From: a virus | DNA: 34,778 bases | Direction: 5' to 3' (one strand) | IMG/VR virus record: IMGVR_UViG_3300021519_000032 | Span: 1-34,778 of that record | Part shown: positions 7,861 to 15,415 of the stretch, one piece after another | How positions within the stretch are numbered: position 1 is the first letter of the stretch | How the letters are laid out: each line of letters begins with the position of its first letter | Made by a program: the position numbers and the translations under genes | The notes under the pieces: generated by a model | What the model saw: the letters and a program-made list of their open reading frames with translations, nothing else | Databases searched by the model: none | Told to the model about the DNA's origin: nothing

Positions 7861-9009
7861 TTATCGGTACAATATATTTGTAATGTAGCCGGTTGATATA
7901 ATGGGAAATGCGCCTTGATTTGCTGGAGGTACGGTATAGGCAGCTGGATTTATGCCACCTGCTGGAATAGGCCAATAACCTGATCCACCATTCATAATAT
8001 TAAATCCTGTAACTGTACCGGTGTCACCAGTTATAGCTTCAACAACAGCACCTGATCCACTACCCAAAATATCAACTTTAGGAGGAGCCAAATATCCAGC
8101 TCCACCATTTTGCACTACCATGCCGGTCAATACACCTTCGGTACAAACAGCATATGCCGATGCCGGTATCCCCGGCGGAGTCGGAGTAGAGAAAAGACTG
8201 TTGTTAAAACATAATCGAAGTAATGGATACCATCCATATACGTTCATATGAATAGTACCGGTTTTATTTAAGTAAGTAGTAGATTCTGTGACGTTAATCC
8301 AAATACTTTCATAATTTTGTGCCCATTGTGCTTTGATAGTTCCCGTGTACCCTATTAAATCCAATTGAATAGTGGTTATAAAGTTTCTGGGTTCGATAAA
8401 ACTTGAGAAAAATTCTGTGTTCTGATAGTTATTAAAGAAAGTACTTCCATTACCACCGTAATACCAATTACCTGCCCACCCGGGATAATTTTGATATCCA
8501 GCACCGTCCAATGAAGTCTGCGCACTTAGTTTTATAGTGGGCAATGTACATGGGGTAGATGGCACAAATCTTGGAAAAACTGAGTTGACTAGATCAATAG
8601 GGGCGCGAGCACCTGCTTGCGAATTTGTAAATACTGCTTGGTTTAGATTACCACTTTGCACACTGATAGAATAACTGGCAGGTTGTGCTATTAATTCCAG
8701 TGTATCCTGGGCCGGAACATAGACTTTCACTTGCCCAGATGCAGCATTAAGAATAGTCATGGGCTCTTGTAATAACAGTACGGTGCCCATGGTATTTGTT
8801 ACCCGAAAAGTAAAGGTACACCCGTTTACATTAACCGGCTTTTCATCCTGGTTAACAAAGGAAAATAGGAGTACATTATCTACCCCTAAATTGAGAGTAA
8901 GTTTTTTAGCGTACACTGGGTCGTACCTCGCAGAAAAGTATTGCCCACTGCTGTCGAGCAATAGCACTTGAGTTCGTTGCTGATAAAGGTAAGCGGTGGT
9001 TGAATACAT
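7861..9009 (-). CDS. Virion/baseplate-like structural protein
   Basis: A 382-aa protein. Residues about 33-120 (LTLNLGVDNVLLFSF ... YSISVQ) look like an immunoglobulin-like domain similar to the N-terminal domain of baseplate upper proteins. The C-terminal part has two copies of a Gly-rich motif common in phage tail proteins: QNGGAGYLAPPKVDILG and MNGGSGYWPIP, separated by GSGAVVEAITGDTGTVTGF. Aromatic- and Asn-rich segments fill the middle. Role in host contact or tail structure is inferred. It lies between replication genes, which is unusual. No ribosome binding site is visible and a CTAAATA element ends only 6 bases from the ATG. Confidence 0.75.
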   Translation of the reverse strand: MYSTTAYLYQQRTQVLLLDSSGQYFSARYDPVYAKKLTLNLGVDNVLLFSFVNQDEKPVNVNGCTFTFRVTNTMGTVLLLQEPMTILNAASGQVKVYVPAQDTLELIAQPASYSISVQSGNLNQAVFTNSQAGARAPIDLVNSVFPRFVPSTPCTLPTIKLSAQTSLDGAGYQNYPGWAGNWYYGGNGSTFFNNYQNTEFFSSFIEPRNFITTIQLDLIGYTGTIKAQWAQNYESIWINVTESTTYLNKTGTIHMNVYGWYPLLRLCFNNSLFSTPTPPGIPASAYAVCTEGVLTGMVVQNGGAGYLAPPKVDILGSGSGAVVEAITGDTGTVTGFNIMNGGSGYWPIPAGGINPAAYTVPPANQGAFPIISTGYITNILYR

Positions 9010-9015
9010 ACATCT

Positions 9016-9022
9016 TATTTAG
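9016..9022 (-). promoter_or_regulatory. Late-promoter-like CTAAATA, minus strand
   Basis: GCTAAATAAG on the minus strand, ending 6 bases before the ATG of the 382-aa virion-like gene. If used with T4 spacing the transcript would have almost no leader. It is half of a divergent pair in the 69-base gap before the lone plus-strand gene. Confidence 0.4.
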
Positions 9023-9048
9023 CTATATTTTGAAAGATGTTTTTGAAC

Positions 9049-9055
9049 ATAAATA
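9049..9055 (+). promoter_or_regulatory. Late-promoter-like ATAAATA, plus strand
   Basis: CATAAATAT on the plus strand, 23 bases before the ATG of the only plus-strand gene; the same nonamer lies before the minus-strand gene at 28335. A TTGAAC sequence at 9043-9048 could alternatively serve as a host-type -35 box, with GATAAC (9065-9070) as a poor -10. Confidence 0.45.
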
Positions 9056-9078
9056 TTCAGAAGCGATAACTATATTAG

Positions 9079-9459
9079 ATGAACAAAGAAATCTTTGAAA
9101 AACTAACCGAAAAATATCCATTTATAACCCTATGTGTATACTCTACTCAGGAATATGTGGGAATAATACAAAACCGCGATGACGCAATTACCACTATGTA
9201 CGATTTTGGTAGCATCATTGACATGGAGGCTAAAAAGCTATTTTTAGAATTAGCCAATGTGTGGTGGTGGGAAAGTAACAGAAGTATCCCCATTAATATA
9301 TTTCTTAAAAAAGAATGGGAACCATTCAGGGTATATATTCGTACTTTTGTCAATAAGGACCTTGAAATAGTGCATGGTCCGATATGTAGTCTGGCGGAAT
9401 TAGCCCGCAACAAATCAAAACGTAGGTCTATTACACTTGTTCGACGGATGCCGGACTAG
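9079..9459 (+). CDS. Conserved phage hypothetical protein, only plus-strand gene
   Basis: A 126-aa protein starting MNKEIFEKLTEKYPFITLCVY, with EYVGIIQNRDD near residue 25, a WWWESNRSIPINIFL block near residues 62-76, and a basic C-terminus (NKSKRRSITLVRRMPD). The pattern matches, from memory, a widespread unknown protein of T4-like marine phages, so it is a real gene rather than an antisense artefact. The basic tail suggests nucleic acid contact, but this is weak inference. It runs opposite to every other gene and its last 29 bases overlap the 3' end of the convergent minus-strand gene, allowing antisense interference. Confidence 0.85.
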   Translation: MNKEIFEKLTEKYPFITLCVYSTQEYVGIIQNRDDAITTMYDFGSIIDMEAKKLFLELANVWWWESNRSIPINIFLKKEWEPFRVYIRTFVNKDLEIVHGPICSLAELARNKSKRRSITLVRRMPD

Positions 9460-10021
9460 GGTCTTCCAATAGATTCATATGCAATGCCACTAGTGCTGAG
9501 TAGCTTATACTGTGTGACTTTTTAAAAGTAAAACCTCGGCTATCATCACCGTCCCATACGCTGGCAAACACTTCTTTCCAGGGACGATTTTGTAAATGCG
9601 CTTTCCCAGGACGTATAATTGCTATAAATGCCGCCATTCTAGTGATGGAATCGGGCTGCATGTTTACCAATAAATCAATATATTTCCCTACGTGTACCAG
9701 ATTTTTAGTCCATTCGGGGTCAGTCCATAGGCGTTGCCAATTAGGCTCTTTGGCCAACAGTTGATCATACTGTTCTTGTGACTTTATCAGCTTGTACACA
9801 TTCATATTCAACAGATCTATCTTAAAATAACCACGATCTTCGGCTTCTTTATAGTCTATTGCCGCGCATTGGTGTATGGGATCGTAGGGAATTTCGGTTA
9901 CATATACTCCGGAATTATGGTTACGAACTTTTCCCTGCACCGTTTGCCGTGCGGGTATAGCCTTAATCAGCTTTAATACCTGTTCTCTATCTGCTAAGTC
10001 TAAATCAATATCTGCTGACAT
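9431..10021 (-). CDS. Miniature DNA polymerase III alpha (DnaE)-like protein
   Basis: A 196-aa protein whose landmarks follow the order of bacterial DnaE (C-family polymerase). SADIDLDLADR (2-12) matches the PDFDVDF motif holding two catalytic Asp (Asp4 and Asp6 here). NHNSGVYVTEIPYDP (34-48) matches the HAGGVVI region. EDRGYFKIDLLNM (61-73) matches GLVKFDFLGL with the third catalytic Asp (Asp69). AAFIAIIRPGK matches ALVALYRPGP. FTFKKSHSISYSALVAL matches FGFNKSHAVAYALISY. PHP, finger and C-terminal domains are absent, so independent polymerase activity is doubtful. ATG 10021 overlaps the upstream stop (TAATG) and AGG precedes it; an upstream TTG at 10027 is less likely. The relationship is judged by eye. 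Confidence 0.72.
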   Translation of the reverse strand: MSADIDLDLADREQVLKLIKAIPARQTVQGKVRNHNSGVYVTEIPYDPIHQCAAIDYKEAEDRGYFKIDLLNMNVYKLIKSQEQYDQLLAKEPNWQRLWTDPEWTKNLVHVGKYIDLLVNMQPDSITRMAAFIAIIRPGKAHLQNRPWKEVFASVWDGDDSRGFTFKKSHSISYSALVALHMNLLEDPSPASVEQV

Positions 10022-10695
10022 TACCAACCTGCCTTTTTTAATAATTCCTGCGCTGCTGTGCGATTTTCAGGATCTTCTTTTAGTTTCTTGGTCCAGATAT
10101 CTGGATCAATATATGACCATATCATCGTGCGATGTTCGCTGGTCATTTCCGACAAAAACTTCTGTCCCGAGTCGGAATTATATAATATCCACGGGCTAAC
10201 CCGACCTGCAATAATAGCCTGTACAATAGCATTGTGATTGCCATATCTTAAATAATCGTGTGATGGCGCACCTTTATCTTCACTCCAGTCTAGGGAATGT
10301 TCGATGGCTCTAGTTAGGGCGTCTTCCATACGTTCTACCTTAAGATAAAACAACAGATATTCTTCATATAGTGCGTCACTGCACCAGTAATCTAATTTTT
10401 TATTTTGTTTTAATATCCATTCAATAAATCTTGCAGGATTTACTACTCGTGTATTGACACAATAGTGGCCAAACTTCACAAAAGCCTTGTAGTACGGGCT
10501 ATCACAAAAGTTGTCATATGTTTTTGACTTTGCCGAACCCTGGGTTAATTCATAAAATTTAAGATATGCATTGAATCCTAATCGCACACCTGCTTCATCT
10601 TTTACTTGTCTGCGCCGTCTTGGCTCACACGAATGTGCGGCCAAGCTGGATTCTCTTACAAAAGATTTTTTACAATACTGGCAAGTATTATTCAT
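10021..10695 (-). CDS. C2H2 zinc-finger-like conserved phage protein
   Basis: A 224-aa protein. The N-terminus CQYCKKSFVRESSLAAHSC (5-23) has a Cys-x2-Cys pair and a His-x-Cys end, a C2H2/C2HC finger layout, followed by the basic stretch PRRRRQVK. The remainder is helical with aromatic-rich segments (SPYYKAFVKFGHYCVN, SPWILYNSDSGQKFL). The zinc finger suggests nucleic acid or protein binding. The long C-terminal domain is not recognised, though similar unknown proteins occur in T4-like marine phages from memory. It is coupled to the DnaE-like gene by TAATG and to the gene before it by ATGA, so the three may act together. Confidence 0.8.
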   Translation of the reverse strand: MNNTCQYCKKSFVRESSLAAHSCEPRRRRQVKDEAGVRLGFNAYLKFYELTQGSAKSKTYDNFCDSPYYKAFVKFGHYCVNTRVVNPARFIEWILKQNKKLDYWCSDALYEEYLLFYLKVERMEDALTRAIEHSLDWSEDKGAPSHDYLRYGNHNAIVQAIIAGRVSPWILYNSDSGQKFLSEMTSEHRTMIWSYIDPDIWTKKLKEDPENRTAAQELLKKAGW

Positions 10696-10925
10696 TCTAC
10701 TCGTTCAAAATGTCGTTCTAGTTTATGTTCTTTAATATAAGGCCATCGATCACATAACTGCATTAACGAAATAAACACTGGTAATAATAGTGCTACCTCA
10801 TTTGCTGTAATATGACGCACTGGTTTGTACCGCCAACGAGCGCCTTCACTGTCTAGGAAAATAATTTCTTTAAGTTCAGGGAGTACCGCTACTTCTTTCT
10901 TCTTCTTCCACAGTGGCCAAATCAT
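10692..10925 (-). CDS. Small conserved phage hypothetical protein
   Basis: A 77-aa protein starting MIWPLWKKKKEVAVL. It has a beta-like stretch with conserved-looking aromatic positions (IIFLDSEGARWRYKPVRHI) followed by a moderately hydrophobic segment (ANEVALLLPVFISLMQLC, about residues 41-58) that is probably a buried helix and could be a membrane segment. Overlaps its neighbours by ATGA at both ends, so it belongs to the operon running from uvsW to the DnaE-like gene. Function unknown. Confidence 0.72.
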   Translation of the reverse strand: MIWPLWKKKKEVAVLPELKEIIFLDSEGARWRYKPVRHITANEVALLLPVFISLMQLCDRWPYIKEHKLERHFERVE

Positions 10926-11362
10926 TTTTTTGTCTCCTGCCCCAATTCTTTTAGATAGGTGTCCACGTCTTTTTTAGTATTAATTTTTGCCATCAAATCA
11001 ATTTCATCATCTCTCAAATGAGGGAATAGTTCTGTTAGCTGTTTTTTAATACCGGTAGGTTCTTTTTTCTTGGGAGATATCCAGTTATGTCGAAATACGC
11101 CCATACCCGGGCTTACGCTCGTAGCGCATAGCCATTGTAATTTAGGATGTTTGGCTGTGGCAAAGAAATGTTTATTCAATCTTTCGTTAGTGGCAATCAA
11201 ATAATATTCCTGCAATTCGCTACTGCCCTGAACACTACTACCCCATCGAATCATTAGATAGTTACTGAATTTCTTACGTTCTTCATCAGTAAGGCTATCA
11301 TAAAATTCACGATCCTTGCGATCGAAACAGGACATTTCGTTTGCAATACCGAGTTTATCCAC
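10922..11362 (-). CDS. Conserved phage hypothetical protein, possible replication accessory factor
   Basis: A 146-aa helical protein containing REFYDSLTDEERKKFSNYLMIRWGSSV and EYYLIATNERLNKHFF, then HPKLQWLCATSV. The pattern of a short helical protein with a YLMIRW...EYYLIATNE block is weakly reminiscent of the small clamp-loader subunit gp62 of T4-like phages, but I would not assign it. The extreme start is GTG at 11362, overlapping the upstream gene by 8 bases; ATG at 11335 (MSCFDRKDREF) is an alternative. It lies in the replication/recombination operon. Confidence 0.7.
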   Translation of the reverse strand: MDKLGIANEMSCFDRKDREFYDSLTDEERKKFSNYLMIRWGSSVQGSSELQEYYLIATNERLNKHFFATAKHPKLQWLCATSVSPGMGVFRHNWISPKKKEPTGIKKQLTELFPHLRDDEIDLMAKINTKKDVDTYLKELGQETKK

Positions 11363-11573
11363 GTTTAATTTGTCCCGCTAATTCACTAATTTGATCTTTA
11401 AGACGTGTAATATCTCGTCGCATTTTCTCAATAATCCGTACGTTGGCTTCGTTTGATGCTTGCAAATTTTTAACCATGGTTTCCAAATCAACTACCATTT
11501 TTTCCTTGACCGCCACTCTATTGGGCAGTATAGGTTCGTCACCTGGTCCATATTGATTATTAGCAGTTGCCAT
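11355..11573 (-). CDS. Small coiled-coil protein
   Basis: A 72-aa protein starting MATANNQYGPGDEPILPNR, with a continuous helical coiled-coil region from about residue 22 to the end (VKEKMVVDLETMVKNLQ ... IEKMRRDITRLKD). ATG 11573 is chosen because AAGG lies upstream; an in-frame ATG at 11600 would overlap the preceding gene. No recognised family. Probably an oligomerising accessory protein, which is inferred from the coiled coil alone. Confidence 0.72.
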   Translation of the reverse strand: MATANNQYGPGDEPILPNRVAVKEKMVVDLETMVKNLQASNEANVRIIEKMRRDITRLKDQISELAGQIKRG

Positions 11574-11574
11574 A

Positions 11575-12075
11575 TTAAAACGCCTTATTATAATTAACAA
11601 TCTCGCATGTGCGACTTATGTCTTTAACAAAATATACACAGTCGGGCTTCTTACCTTCGCTTATAGGAACACATAATAATTGACCATTTTTAAGTTTAGG
11701 CGCATACCAAGTTACATCTTGATACACATCTAAAATTTCCACTTCCAAAAAACTTGGCCTAAAGCTGGTTAGTGGGTTGAATTGAAATGCTTTGAAACCT
11801 CGATCATTGAGTGCTGACAAGGGTATTACTTCCAGGTCACCAGCCTCGGGATCACCAATTAATAACTGCCAATCAACGGGCATACGTACTCTATATTCAC
11901 CTATACGTAAAACCAATGCAGGACTATTAAAACTTTCCAAAAAGATTAGTGGGATATAATGGTAGTCTGGATCTTGTGGATTGGAATTATCCAAAATACT
12001 AAATCGCATATCATCTATTTCTTCTGGTAGGTGATTTAAGTCATATGGTTCGTTGTCTAGGGTTAATATTTTCAT
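11575..12075 (-). CDS. Conserved phage hypothetical protein
   Basis: A 166-aa, beta-rich, acidic protein starting MKILTLDNEPYDLNHLPEEIDDMRF. It has segments YIPLIFLESFNSPALVLRIGEYRVRMPVDW (about residues 40-69) and FNPLTSFRPSFLEVEI in the middle, and LLCVPISEGKKPDCVYF near the end. From memory, similar proteins lie near replication genes in T4-like phages with no known role. No membrane segment or catalytic motif. It is separated from uvsW by 40 bases with only a weak ribosome binding site. Confidence 0.78.
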   Translation of the reverse strand: MKILTLDNEPYDLNHLPEEIDDMRFSILDNSNPQDPDYHYIPLIFLESFNSPALVLRIGEYRVRMPVDWQLLIGDPEAGDLEVIPLSALNDRGFKAFQFNPLTSFRPSFLEVEILDVYQDVTWYAPKLKNGQLLCVPISEGKKPDCVYFVKDISRTCEIVNYNKAF

Positions 12076-12115
12076 ATTGTTATTTTACTTTATATAGCCG
12101 CATATAGCAACCTTT

Positions 12116-13576
12116 TTATTTCCATTCCAATTTTTCTTGGGTATATGGATAGTTGGCGTCTTTGTAAAATACTTTGCGTTTAGTTAAATGTCGCTTGGCA
12201 AATTTACAAGTTGATGTTATGTCCCATATTTGCACATGGTCCTTGTCTTCTGCCTTTCTGATACCACGGCCTATGCTTTGGATAACCCTAACAAAAGATT
12301 TACCAGGCTCAATAAGCACCAGATTAAAGATCCTAGGAATATTGATTCCAACAGCGGCGACACCGTAAGTTGCCACGATAATTTTACCCGTGCTAATTGC
12401 GACCTCAGCATATTCTTCATCTCTTTTAGTTCCTTTAGTTGCCCCACTAACAAATACCGCGTGATCTCCCAGTAGTTCTACTAGTGCATGGCCCGCAGCA
12501 ACACGATCCACCAGCACTAATGTATTGCCTGTTTGGTTTACATTACCCACCAGTTTAGCTACAGTTTCCAGACGTTCTTTATTTTCCAACAAAAATTTCA
12601 GTTCGCTTTGATAATTTGCAAATTCTGCATGATCAACTAGTTGTACAATATTCACGTGACATTGTGCCAATACCCCACGCTCTTGCAATTCGCTAGCAGA
12701 TAACTGATTGGTAACAGGCCCAAGACTACATGTTAATGCTTGGAATTCAAAAGGTTCCTTGGGCACAGTACCAGTTAATCCCCAGCGAATGGGGATACGA
12801 CTCATTACTGTGGTCAGTAAAGTTTTAAGTGCATCTGCTTTGGCCATATGTACTTCATCTACCATTACACACACTACGCCTTCTAAAAATTCTTGTATCG
12901 TAATATCTGTATTATAGTTTTTGGTATTTTTAAGTAAATTATTTAGACTTTGCCAGGTACAAATAGTATGAGTTTTTCCAATATCTTTTCTATCACCAAA
13001 GTAAACGCCAACATCTAATTCTAAACTTAGATAATCTCGTTCTGTTTGCGTCACTAATGACTTATTTGGGACGATTACTATTGTCCTACCATGTGCTTCA
13101 CACCGTTGGCTTAGGGCTGCTGTCATAATTGTTTTACCAGCACCAGTGGCAACTTCTTGTATGGATTGTGGATTTGTCAAAAAGTTATTAATAATTTCAA
13201 CTTGGTAGTCGCGCAGTTTAATAGGTTGCCCAGCCAGTGGATGACCTTTTCCCCACATAATATGAGAAAACGTATCTTCCGTTACACGTTCAAATGTAAA
13301 GCTAGTTGAATAATCTCGTTGGTCATCAAGTTCGATATTATAGTTGAAATTATCCAATATGGGAATAATCTCGGGCAGCAGATTCAGATACGTGCTTCCG
13401 CCCAATTGGAAATATGCTACCTTGCCGTCCCACCGACCCAGTCTAACTGCTGGTTGATAACGTGCGCCTGGTACATCATATTTGAAGGTGTTGACTAGTT
13501 TTCGTCTAGCATCCAGCTCAAGTCCTTCGATTTTAATATTGACCTCATCCTTGACTATGATGGTGGCTGTTTTCAT
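12116..13576 (-). CDS. uvsW: RNA-DNA and DNA helicase UvsW
   Basis: A 486-aa superfamily 2 helicase. T4 UvsW unwinds R-loops and branched DNA and drives the switch from origin- to recombination-dependent replication. Seen here: an N-terminal substrate-binding domain (1-100), Q-motif-like LRDYQVEII (121-129), Walker A ATGAGKT (143-149), DEVH box (240-243), LTGT (267-270), and a C-terminal helicase domain ending with QSIGRGIRK. The length is close to T4 UvsW (503 aa). It overlaps the stop of the UvsY-like gene by ATGA, so the two recombination proteins are coupled. Confidence 0.95.
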   Translation of the reverse strand: MKTATIIVKDEVNIKIEGLELDARRKLVNTFKYDVPGARYQPAVRLGRWDGKVAYFQLGGSTYLNLLPEIIPILDNFNYNIELDDQRDYSTSFTFERVTEDTFSHIMWGKGHPLAGQPIKLRDYQVEIINNFLTNPQSIQEVATGAGKTIMTAALSQRCEAHGRTIVIVPNKSLVTQTERDYLSLELDVGVYFGDRKDIGKTHTICTWQSLNNLLKNTKNYNTDITIQEFLEGVVCVMVDEVHMAKADALKTLLTTVMSRIPIRWGLTGTVPKEPFEFQALTCSLGPVTNQLSASELQERGVLAQCHVNIVQLVDHAEFANYQSELKFLLENKERLETVAKLVGNVNQTGNTLVLVDRVAAGHALVELLGDHAVFVSGATKGTKRDEEYAEVAISTGKIIVATYGVAAVGINIPRIFNLVLIEPGKSFVRVIQSIGRGIRKAEDKDHVQIWDITSTCKFAKRHLTKRKVFYKDANYPYTQEKLEWK

Positions 13577-14025
13577 AACTGTACATCTTCCATTCCTGCT
13601 GCTCTAAGTCGCACAACATGTCCTAACATAAAATTTTTGGATTCAAGTGATTTCATAATGCCCAAATAACGATTGCGTAGTAACGCAACTTCATTGATAA
13701 GTGTTTCAAAATCAATAACATCGTCTTCACCATCAACATATTTTTCAGCATCTCGACTGGTCAGTGCGCGAGCATAACCTTCTAAGTATTTCTGAAAGAA
13801 TTTTCGACGTATCTTACGCAGTTGTATATTAAGAAAGTTTAATACTGCTTCTATTTCTTGTAATTGGTTAAACCTATGCTCAGTAATGCCCGGTAGGGCG
13901 GTAATATTCTTTTCAATAATACCCCCTATCTGGCAATCCTGTTTGGCTTTTACGAGTTCGGCTTCATAATGTGAGATAAAATCTGGTATCATACTTAAAT
14001 CAGCCGCAACACGACTATACCACAT
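13573..14025 (-). CDS. uvsY: Recombination mediator UvsY-like
   Basis: A 150-aa helical, basic-centred protein. The C-terminal part (EKYVDGEDDVIDFETLINE ... SLESKNFMLGHVVRLR) resembles the conserved end of UvsY proteins of T4-like phages (a W/YV..DDxV block, then a K.RNF..K/H helix). UvsY loads UvsX onto single strands covered by gp32. Length is close to T4 UvsY (137 aa). Location between uvsX and uvsW, with an ATGA overlap to uvsW and GAGGA before the ATG, supports the call. Recognition is by pattern, so moderately sure. Confidence 0.78.
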   Translation of the reverse strand: MWYSRVAADLSMIPDFISHYEAELVKAKQDCQIGGIIEKNITALPGITEHRFNQLQEIEAVLNFLNIQLRKIRRKFFQKYLEGYARALTSRDAEKYVDGEDDVIDFETLINEVALLRNRYLGIMKSLESKNFMLGHVVRLRAAGMEDVQL

Positions 14026-14027
14026 AC

Positions 14028-14282
14028 TTAGTCCTCATAACCGTCATCTTCGTCCCAGTCAAGGGTATCTTCTTCGTCTTCATCATCTGGGTGATCTTTA
14101 AGATAACTGGTAAGAGCACGTTTGATATCCGAGTCGCCTTTAAACGTATCTTTAATATCATCGGCAGAAATATCATTGTCAATTAAAACTGACACTATTG
14201 TTTCTGCTGCTTCATCACGATCGACTGTATTAACGAAACGTTTTAATTCATTATAAATTTCTCTTGCTAAATCTACTGACAT
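14028..14282 (-). CDS. Small acidic protein between uvsX and uvsY
   Basis: An 84-aa protein starting MSVDLAREIYNELKRFVNTVDRDEAAE, folded and helical to about residue 62, then an almost purely acidic tail (Asp/Glu-rich to the end). A strong GGAGG site precedes the ATG. Similar acidic proteins are familiar to me next to uvsX/uvsY in T4-like marine phages. An acidic tail could mimic DNA or contact the recombination proteins or gp32 partners, which is inference only. Confidence 0.8.
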   Translation of the reverse strand: MSVDLAREIYNELKRFVNTVDRDEAAETIVSVLIDNDISADDIKDTFKGDSDIKRALTSYLKDHPDDEDEEDTLDWDEDDGYED

Positions 14283-14284
14283 TG

Positions 14285-15343
14285 TTATTCCTCCGTAGTT
14301 ATGTCTTCAGTACTTACTGTTTCTGGATGCTTTCCAAAATTCTCCATAATTTTATCCAAGCAACCATCTTCGTTGGCTTCCCATTTTTTGCGGAATTGTT
14401 TGATAACTTCACCGTCCGGGGTAACAAACACTAGACTGTTGCCTTCTTTCTTCAACATCTCACGCTTTTCAGCTAGGTCCACCATGCCGCTGTATGGGTT
14501 CATACCAGTCTCATAAGGGATCTTGATCTGCATACCTTCAAATGGTTTTGCATATCGTGTTTTCATTACTTTACAACCTGCACGAATACCCATTACATCG
14601 GAGATTTTGTTGCCATCTTCATCTTCTTTCAACTTCATTTTCTTCATAGCAACAACAATACTAGATGCATAGATAAATCCTTGTCCGCCTGAGATTTTAT
14701 CATCAGGGTCAAACATATCTTGACTTGCATATGTGTGATTGGTACATACCATACCCACGTTGTAACTACCAAACATGTTTACACAATTACGAACAAGTGA
14801 TGTAAGTGCTTTAGGTTTACGACCCATGTCACCTTTCATATCACCATCATCAAACTGTTTAACATCGGTGGGAGTTAACAACATACCCAGAGAGTCAATA
14901 ACAAATAGAACCTTGGGACGTTCACCTTCCGTCAGTGTTTTGTAATCGCTCATAAACGTTGCGATTGTCTTGGCTACGTCATCAATCATAGCCATGTTAA
15001 GTTTAAGTAACTTGCTTTCGTCAGTATCAACGCCTAGTGCTTGTAACCAAGATTCATCTAGCGCATTTTCTGAGTCAATTAACACAACAAAGATACCTTT
15101 CTCTTGTGCGTTCTTAACAATGTTACCCGAACAAATATAACTCTTACCGGCACCTGATTCACCGGCAAATACTGTTACCTTACCCAAGGGAATACCTTTG
15201 TTAAAGTCCCCACTAATAAGATAATTTAAGGCAAAATTGCCTGTCGAAATCCAATCTGTCGGATCGTTGTATCCGATTGACATACCTTCAATTGATTTGG
15301 TAATGTCCTTTCTAAATTTGCTAAAGTCATACGGCTTAGCCAT
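14285..15343 (-). CDS. uvsX: RecA-like recombinase UvsX
   Basis: A 352-aa strand-exchange ATPase for phage recombination and repair. Walker A is GESGAGKS (61-68), after KVTVFA. A Walker B-like strand VLFVIDSLGMLL follows near residues 145-156, and GGQGFIYASSIVVAMKKM fits the DNA-binding/loop region of RecA family proteins. The length is near T4 UvsX (391 aa). AAGGA stands 8 bases before the ATG. The gene follows gp32 after a 72-base gap holding a stable hairpin, and leads into the uvsY-uvsW genes. Confidence 0.95.
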   Translation of the reverse strand: MAKPYDFSKFRKDITKSIEGMSIGYNDPTDWISTGNFALNYLISGDFNKGIPLGKVTVFAGESGAGKSYICSGNIVKNAQEKGIFVVLIDSENALDESWLQALGVDTDESKLLKLNMAMIDDVAKTIATFMSDYKTLTEGERPKVLFVIDSLGMLLTPTDVKQFDDGDMKGDMGRKPKALTSLVRNCVNMFGSYNVGMVCTNHTYASQDMFDPDDKISGGQGFIYASSIVVAMKKMKLKEDEDGNKISDVMGIRAGCKVMKTRYAKPFEGMQIKIPYETGMNPYSGMVDLAEKREMLKKEGNSLVFVTPDGEVIKQFRKKWEANEDGCLDKIMENFGKHPETVSTEDITTEE

Positions 15344-15371
15344 GGTTAATCCTTATTTTTTTCATAGATAT

Positions 15372-15401
15372 AATAACGTAAGGGTTACCCCCTACGTTAT
15401 T
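15372..15401 (-). other. RNA hairpin with GUAA tetraloop between gp32 and uvsX
   Basis: On the minus-strand transcript, arms AATAACGTA and TACGTTATT are extended by GGGG against CCCT (one G-U pair) around a GTAA loop, a GNRA tetraloop: 13 pairs without a bulge. No T run follows, so it is probably not a normal terminator; it may protect the 3' end of gp32 mRNA, guide processing, or attenuate read-through into uvsX. Confidence 0.75.
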
Positions 15402-15415
15402 GAACGGCCAACTGC

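Noticed and set aside
9431-10027. Upstream TTG start at 10027
   Set aside because: ATG at 10021 overlaps the preceding stop as TAATG and has AGG upstream; the TTG adds only two residues.
10922-11362. Firm assignment as clamp loader small subunit gp62
   Set aside because: Only a vague helical pattern matches; no gp44 or gp45 is next to it, so left as unknown.
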